Below, one piece after another: positions 10,261-14,856 of a stretch of DNA of 14,856 nt. The DNA is taken from positions 213,152-228,007 of the forward strand of contig MU647004.1 in NCBI GenBank assembly GCA_026770585.1, given 5' to 3'. Both the position numbers and the translations under genes were made by a program. Origin of the DNA: Baffinella frigidus (taxonomy: Eukaryota > Cryptophyceae > Cryptomonadales > Baffinellaceae). The notes below the pieces were generated by a model. It searched no databases and was not told where the DNA came from. It worked only from the letters and a program-made list of their open reading frames with translations. Within the stretch, counting starts at the first letter, position 1; every line of letters begins with the position of its first letter.

Positions 10261-10321
10261 GGAACAAGATTCCAAGGGGTGCGAGGATTGTGAGGGAACA
10301 AGATTCCAAGGGGTGCGAGGA
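10258..10321. repeat. 30-bp direct repeat, two copies with 34-bp period
   Basis: GAGGGAACAAGATTCCAAGG followed by GGTGCGAGGA occurs exactly at 10258-10287 and 10292-10321. Confidence 0.92.
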
Positions 10322-10530
10322 TAAAGGTGGTCGTGCAGAGGTTTCCCCCAATGTACGCATGTCAGCAAAGTTCAACAATGTGTCAGCCCAATGTAAGGAA
10401 GTCAGTGAAATTCAGGGCAATCCAAGCGTCTGAAACAACAGCAGCAAATCACCAAAACAAGCGTTAGCACCCAACGCGTTGGCATCCTCCCGCTTAGCAA
10501 AAGGGTTGTCTTGGTGATTCGCTTAGCAAA
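10322..10530. other. unassigned spacer with short repeats
   Basis: Two relatives of the motif CCAATGTA-GGAAGTCAGTAAA (first seen at about 9909) occur at about 10349 and 10389. A GCTTAGCAAAAGG repeat occurs near 10492 and 10521. No gene is seen. Confidence 0.5.
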
Positions 10531-10806
10531 AGGTCCTTTAGGTCCTTTAGGTTTTAATTTTGCCAAACATATGCCAACGCCACGCCCTTCCGTAGAAGGG
10601 ATCTGCAGAGAAAGCATTTTTGCCTTCGGATCGCGCTTCGCTCTCCAGTGCAGAGGCTCGTGAAGAGAGGATACAGGGTGGTTCTCTTGGGGTGTTTGAG
10701 GCTGCCCACATGGGCGCGCGCTCGCCCACGCACCGAACCCAAGTCAGCCTTTCTCAGGCTCATGGTATCCCACGGTTGAAGTGTAAGGGCTCCAACCACG
10801 GATACC
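10531..10806. repeat. 270-bp dispersed repeat, copy 2
   Basis: This is a full-length relative of 9992-10260. It starts with a doubled AGGTCCTTTAGGTCCTTTAG and includes the GCCAAACATATGCCAACG block found in the shorter copies at 12062 and 12203. Confidence 0.85.
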
Positions 10807-10907
10807 CCACAAGGTAAGGTGGGTTGTGCGGGGATTGTGTGGGGGATGTGAGGTGAGATCAGCCAGACACCAAAGATGAAAGGAGAGAAAATGTGGTTGT
10901 GTAGCCC

Positions 10908-10948
10908 GATCGAGTTGCTCGACATAATTGCTGTAAAGCAACTCGATC
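10908..10948. repeat. perfect 12-bp inverted repeat
   Basis: GATCGAGTTGCT (10908-10919) pairs with AGCAACTCGATC (10937-10948) around a 17-nt loop. Confidence 0.85.
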
Positions 10949-11333
10949 CCTAAAAGCCAGCAAAAGGGAGAGAGAAAGGTGGATGCGTAGGGGGTTTCCC
11001 CAGGCTGTACATAATGTAGCTGTGCAAAGACACATGTGGAGCGACTCGTCTCCGTTAGGGTCTACCCAGGTACAGCTAGCTACTCTTAGAGATTCGCCTC
11101 CACCTCCAGTTGCGCGAAAGCACGTCCCTAACTTACACTTATGCGGCATGTCGTCGTCCTCTCAGGCTCATACCCCACCTATTCATGCGACGGTCTACGT
11201 GTTCGGGTCGCCTAAAGGACTCAACTAGTCGCCCAGCTGCGTTAGCATCCACCCTTGTTAGCAGTTAGCACTGTCAAACACCCAACCATTTAGTACTCAC
11301 CCGCATTAGTAATCACTTGTAACGTTTGGAGTA
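10949..11333. other. unassigned stretch before the telomere-like array
   Basis: No gene, element end or RNA is recognised. A short GTTAGCATCCACC / GTTAGCAGTTAGCAC similarity lies near 11240-11275. Confidence 0.5.
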
Positions 11334-11534
11334 AGGGGTTGGGTGTTAGGGGTTAAGGGTAAGGGGTTAGGGGTTAGGGGTTAGAGGTTAGGGGTTAGAG
11401 GTTAGGGGTTACAGGTTAAGGGTTAGGAGTTAGGGGTTAGGGGTCAGGGGTTAGGGGTTAGGTGGTATGGGTTAGGGGTTAGGGGTCAGGGGTTAGGGGT
11501 TAGGGGTTAGGGGGTAGGGGGTAGGGGTTAGGGG
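11334..11534. repeat. interstitial telomere-like array, (GGGGTTA)n with variants
   Basis: About 200 bp of G-rich repeat, mostly the heptamer GGGGTTA, with AGAGGTTA, GGGTCA and GGGGGTA variants. Opposite-strand CCCTACA/CCCTAAA pieces lie at 11718-11745 and 13769-13785. The array is flanked by non-telomeric sequence, so it is internal. Confidence 0.9.
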
Positions 11535-11564
11535 CAAGTCACACGCGTCAGAGCCAAAGGGCAA

Positions 11565-11640
11565 TCCAAGAGCCACAAAAAATTGACTTTCAATCGAATT
11601 GACTTTTGTCTTTCAAGTTCAAGGAGTTCCCCGCTGTCCA
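11565..11640. repeat. dispersed AT-rich repeat, copy 1
   Basis: GAGCCACAAAAAATTGACTT, then TTGACTTTTGTCTTTCAAG resembles 12512-12590 (GAGCCACAAACAAAA, GTTGACTTTC, GACTTTTGTCTTCCCG). No function is recognised. Confidence 0.6.
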
Positions 11641-11875
11641 GGCCGACGCTCCAACGTTTTCACTTTCCCCTTGAAATTGTCATTTTGGGCCCCTCCCTAA
11701 GGGGCCTTCCGACCCTGCACCCTACACCCTACACCCCAAACCCTACCTCTTGCAAAATGTTCCGAGCACTTTTCGACTGACCTCACATCAGCGGATCCAA
11801 AATGGGGTCTCGGATTTTGATTTCACCGTCCCGTTTGCGAGATCGATTTCCTGGGCAAAAACGATGGTACGTCCT

Positions 11876-12034
11876 GAAGGTCCTTTAGGTTTTGATTTCG
11901 CCCAACATAGCCAACGACACGCCCTTCCGTAGAAAGGATCTGCAGGGAAAGCATTTTGCTTTCGGATCGCGTTTAGCTCTCCGGTGCAGAGGCTCGTGAA
12001 GAGGGGATACAGGGTGGCTCTCTTGGGGTGTTGG
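11876..12034. repeat. left half of the 270-bp repeat, copy 3
   Basis: AAGGTCCTTTAGGTTTTGAT through CCTTCCGTAGAAAGG, AAGCATTTTGCTTTCGG, GAGGCTCGTGAAGAGG and CTCTCTTGGGGTG matches the left 155 bp of 9992-10260, and then homology stops. Confidence 0.82.
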
Positions 12035-12061
12035 TTCTGACGTTGGCTCATTGGAGTCATT

Positions 12062-12128
12062 TTAGGTCCTGTAGGTTTTAATTTCTCCCAACATATGCCA
12101 ACGACACGCCGTTCCGTAGAAGGGATCT
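12062..12128. repeat. short copy of the 270-bp repeat, left end
   Basis: AGGTCCTGTAGGTTTTAATT, CCAACATATGCCAACGACAC, then CCGTAGAAGGGATCT; this is the first ~65 bp of the family only. Confidence 0.8.
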
Positions 12129-12202
12129 TTAGGTCCTTGAGGTTTTATTGACACTTATTGACTTCATTCGAAAGAGAAATGCACGGCGCAGAATTGAGGC
12201 GT

Positions 12203-12297
12203 CCTTTAGGTCCTTGAGGTTTCAATTTCGCCCAACATATGCCAACGACACGCCCTTCCGTAGAAAGGACTGCAGAGAAAGCATTTTTGCTTTCGAG
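12203..12297. repeat. short copy of the 270-bp repeat, left end
   Basis: TCCTTTAGGTCCTTGAGGTT, CCCAACATATGCCAACGACA, CCGTAGAAAGGACTGCAGAG, AAGCATTTTTGCTTTCG. All five copies begin with the AGGTCC(T)TTAGG motif, suggesting a defined left boundary. Confidence 0.8.
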
Positions 12298-12511
12298 TTT
12301 GTTTAATTTCTGAAAAAATAGACCACGAGGACTAGCTCTGCTCCACTTGAATCGGGCTCGCCAAAATGGCGAGCCCAAATCGCAACGGTTCGCCAAAAGT
12401 TGATAAATTCCCCTGAAAAGGTAGACTTTTGACACTTATTGACGATTTGGGTCGAATAAAAGGACACAATCGATTTAGTCAACCCGAGTGAAACAGAGTT
12501 AGGAGTTGATT

Positions 12512-12590
12512 TGAGGAGCCACAAACAAAAAAGTTGACTTTCAAAATAAATTGACTTTCTGACTTTTGTCTTCCCGTTCACTTTTTCTTT
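12512..12590. repeat. dispersed AT-rich repeat, copy 2
   Basis: Relative of 11565-11640, ending about 30 bp before the start of the next gene model. It might overlap that gene's promoter. Confidence 0.55.
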
Positions 12591-12620
12591 CCTCATCATC
12601 ACGGAGCCAGATCCCCCAGA

Positions 12621-14444
12621 ATGGAGAGAGCTAGACGCAAGCGCGGGCGCGGGATGGCGGCGCAACACATGGCGGTGCAACTCGGAACGTGGATCCTGGT
12701 TGCATGTCTGGTAGTGCCCGTGGAAGTGGCGGAGATGGGGGATGACGCGGACCAGTGCAGCGCGATCACGAATCCGTTGTCGGGGGTGGTGGAGCAGAGC
12801 GATTTGGAGGAGCGAGGGGTGATCGTACGTCTGTGCGGCTTCGAGTTAACCAGTCCGGGTCCTCACGACATGATCTCATGTTCAGCACTTCGAACATATG
12901 TGCGACCTCTCTAGTCATGAATTCCCTTCCATGACAAGGACAGGTGCTGCAGGTAGGACTGGTGCCCCAGTCGGTGCACAGGGTTGATCGAATATTCTCA
13001 AGTTGATGTGCTGGGTGTACGGTACACACTCGTCAACTTTGGAGAGGGAAAGAGCCCGGGCCCACCTAAATTGGCGAGCCCAAATAGATTGGGAAGGACC
13101 ACCAGCAATCCGTAGCAGCTTATAACCGGGTCGGGTAGTGTAATAATTTTCAGTGAATCCCAAGAAATCTCTTGGGTATCTCCCGTCAGCAATTCGAGGT
13201 CCCAAGGGTTTCCTACGGTAGGGTCCTACGAACAAATAAAAAAAAGAATTTCATTCCCAGATTCTTGCAAGGATGCGGTAAAAGCTGCTACGGGTTGCTG
13301 GTGGGAGCTAGGAGGCTGAAGCAGCTCGGACCGCAGGCTGGCGAGACGGTGCACTGCTACTTCCGGTCCAACAGTGAGGTGCAGGAGTACCGCGCGTTCA
13401 CTTGGCCTGCCGAGGAGGTCCTCCCCATCCACCAGCCCTGGGAGGTGACTCAAAAAGTGTTCTAGATTTTTTTCGATTTACCTTGGATCTGCCCCACATC
13501 TGGGGTAGATGCGACACAAGTTGACCCATTTGTACCAAAAATGAACTTTTGAAAAATGGTTCCAGAGCACTATTTGAGCCACCTCCCAGGTCTGGTGGAC
13601 ACCCTATCATCCGAAACCCGAAACCCGAAACCCGGAACCCGGAACGACCCCATAAACCCTCAACCTGGAACGCGGGGGCAGGACCACGTGATGAAGTTTC
13701 GTGCGCCAACGAAGGGCTTTGGAGACTGGGAAAACACGCCGCGCCTCAACCTCTCCATCTTCGCGGTACCTAAACCCTAAACCCCCAACTCCCACCAACC
13801 CTCACGGCGGGACCAAATCAACGATTTTTTTGGAGTATTTTTCTCTTGCAGCGGGGTCGAATCGCCCCCCTTGATTTTGTAATGGCCCAATAAACGCTGT
13901 TTTCTCGAGTTTTGGGAGTTTCAAAAGTGCTTTGCACATAAGGTCGAAAATCGTTGATTTGGTCCTCCCGTGCGGATTGGTGGTGGTATAAGGCGGGTCA
14001 ACAGAGAGAGAGAGCGTGGCCGGTTTCGATTCCAACATTTATATTGTCGGGACCCAATGATAAATGAGACAGCGCCCCAGGACTGGACACTCGCAATCGA
14101 GAGTCACGCTCTGGGGGTAGCAATCTAGCTCTGTTCCATCTGATTTCGTCTCATCATCAAAAACATGTAGCCGTCATTATTAGTTTTAAATGAGGATCTC
14201 CAGTACAAATTACCCGTCCATCTACTGCTATTTTTTAAACAATGATGAGACGAAATTAAGTGGGACAGAGCTAGGTAATCTCTCCCCCGTGACGAGAACA
14301 ATGAAACAATGGGAAACTTTGATGGTGCTGGTACTAAATGTGTCTTAAATCGAATAGGTTGGCGAGACCTCGGAGCACTCAGTATCCCTCGCCGTGACAG
14401 TCGACGCCCCCCGCTGGCAATACTCAACCTGGGCCGGCGACATG
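12621..14444 (+). CDS. Unrecognised secreted or lumenal protein, 5' four exons (partial)
   Basis: Model: join(12621-12824, 13325-13444, 13682-13765, 14358-14444), 165 codons, every junction phase 0. Exon 1 starts with a basic stretch, then MAVQLGTWILVACLVVPVEVA, a likely signal peptide or anchor, then an acidic segment (GDDADQC) ending EERGVI|GTACGT. Exon 2 reads LGPQAGETVHCYFRSNSEVQ, then EYRAFTWPAEEVLPIHQPWE|GTGACT. Exon 3 reads DHVMKFRAPTKGFGDWENTP then RLNLSIFA|GTACCT. Exon 4 reads VGETSEHSVSLAVTVDAPRW then QYSTWAGDM|GTCACA. The alternating hydrophobic pattern suggests a beta-sandwich lumenal domain. I do not recognise the family. In-frame ATGs at 12654 and 12669 are alternative starts. 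The gene probably continues past the right edge. Confidence 0.62.
13099..13304. mobile_element. 206-bp inverted-repeat element ending 20 nt before an exon
   Basis: The left end CCACCAGCAATCCGTAGCAG (13099 on) is mirrored by CTGCTACGGGTTGCTGGTGG (to 13304), about 22 of 23 bases. The interior includes CCTACGGTAGGGTCCTACG. It lies in the first intron (12825-13324). The tip CCACCAG matches the other intron elements, but the rest of the end differs. Confidence 0.78.
13429..13598. mobile_element. 170-bp inverted-repeat element whose left end spans a splice donor
   Basis: The left end CCACCAGCCCTGGGAGGTGA (13429 on) pairs with the right end mirrored from CACCTCCCAGGTCTGGTGG (to 13598), about 28 of 32 bases. 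The exon-intron border GAG|GTGACT is at 13444/13445, so about 16 bp of the terminal repeat is coding (H-Q-P-W-E). The right 80 bp also occurs at 3565-3643. Confidence 0.78.
13612..13645. repeat. short tandem (CCCGAAA)n / (CCCGGAA)n
   Basis: Three CCCGAAA heptamers run into two CCCGGAA units. They lie near the 3' end of the 13445-13681 intron and resemble degenerate telomere-like heptamers on the C strand. Confidence 0.85.
13792..13983. mobile_element. 192-bp inverted-repeat element in the 13766-14357 intron
   Basis: The left end CCACCAACCCTCACGGCGGG continues with ACCAAATCAACGATTTT, and the right end mirrors it (AAAATCGTTGATTTGGTCCT, CCCGTGCGGATTGGTGG). It starts 26 nt after the splice donor and is closely related to 2585-2753 and to the left end of 3401-3643. 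Confidence 0.82.
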
Positions 14445-14460
14445 GTCACACCCTCTCTAA

Positions 14461-14673
14461 CCACTCGAGGCTGGAAGAGGGGGCATTTTAAATGTGGGGT
14501 TGTTGAATTTAGTATCAGTCACGGGCATGCTTGTTCACGTAGCTCAAGTCATAACTTGAGCTACGTGACGAAACGCCCCTATTTATATGAAAATTACTAC
14601 ACATTTCTTTCCCCCCCTTCACTTGTAAAAGAAGCTCTGTTTTAAAATGGTCCCATTTCTAGCCTCGAGTGGA
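14461..14673. mobile_element. 213-bp inverted-repeat element with internal hairpin
   Basis: The left end CCACTCGAGGCTGGAAG...CATTTTAAA is mirrored by TTTTAAAATGG and TAGCCTCGAGTGG at the right. The right half also occurs at 4034-4141. A perfect 15-bp hairpin is centred inside it. Confidence 0.8.
14535..14568. repeat. perfect 15-bp stem, 4-nt loop hairpin
   Basis: TCACGTAGCTCAAGT (14535-14549), loop CATA, ACTTGAGCTACGTGA (14554-14568). It is the core of the 14461-14673 element. Confidence 0.92.
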
Positions 14674-14760
14674 AGATTATACCGGGTGGAGAGGTTGGAG
14701 ACGAATTATAATTTATTGGGTTGTTTATGCTGGAGACGAAAATTATCAATTAAATGACCG

Positions 14761-14761
<1 letters not shown>

Positions 14762-14791
<30 letters not shown>

Positions 14792-14856
14792 CTTCTTCTT
14801 CTTCTTCTTCTTCTTCTTCTTCTTCTTCTTCTTCTTCTTCTTCTTCTTCTTCTTCT
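14762..14856. repeat. (TTC)n microsatellite running off the window
   Basis: Uninterrupted CTT/TTC trinucleotides continue to the last base, so the true length is unknown. Confidence 0.97.

Noticed and set aside
10258-10321. Possible CRISPR-like direct repeats
   Set aside because: There are only two copies with a 4-bp spacer, in clearly eukaryotic DNA; this is a simple tandem duplication.
11331-11534. Chromosome end
   Set aside because: The telomere-like array is followed by more than 3 kb of ordinary sequence including exons, so it is internal.
1-14856. tRNA, rRNA or other structured RNA genes
   Set aside because: I looked for cloverleaf signatures and conserved rRNA blocks and found none; the strong hairpins are all tied to inverted-repeat elements.

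Overview
This window looks like nuclear DNA from a photosynthetic eukaryote with a complex red-lineage plastid. A stramenopile such as a pelagophyte or dictyochophyte, or a haptophyte, would fit. The main clue is a nuclear-type petC gene: its first exon encodes a signal peptide ending in an ASAF-like motif, followed by a transit peptide, and its second exon encodes the start of the cytochrome b6f Rieske protein. The DNA is gene-poor and intron-rich, and it is packed with short inverted-repeat elements, microsatellites and telomere-like repeats. No bacterial operon, tRNA, rRNA or CRISPR array was seen. All gene models here are joined by eye from reading frame, splice phase and protein resemblance; no transcript evidence was available.

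Layout: (1) 373-1718, minus strand: the 5' two exons of petC, with the rest beyond the left edge. (2) 1719-1960: a short divergent promoter region. (3) 1961-7151, plus strand: a complete gene model for a NEDP1/SENP8-type (C48, Ulp1-like) deneddylase. It has seven phase-consistent exons plus a tiny proposed first exon, and gives about 207 residues with the His-Asp-Gln-Cys active site intact. The catalytic Cys codon is split TG|C by a 1.16 kb intron. (4) 7152-12620: about 5.5 kb with no gene I can support, made of MITE-like elements (one nested insertion lies just upstream, in the protease's last intron), dispersed repeat families and a TTAGGGG-type array. (5) 12621-14444, plus strand: the 5' four exons of an unrecognised protein with a signal peptide, all with phase-0 junctions, probably continuing beyond the right edge. 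(6) A 14461-14673 inverted-repeat element and a terminal (TTC)n microsatellite.

The most interesting pattern is how introns and mobile elements relate. Introns of two unrelated genes carry elements whose ends read CCACCA(A/G)CC, placed next to the 5' splice site. In one intron the terminal inverted repeat runs across the splice donor into coding sequence. This resembles introners, the transposon-like elements that create introns. In the protease gene, the catalytic exon and its splice sites have also been copied several times as decayed fragments, and the exon is bracketed by about 125-nt inverted repeats.
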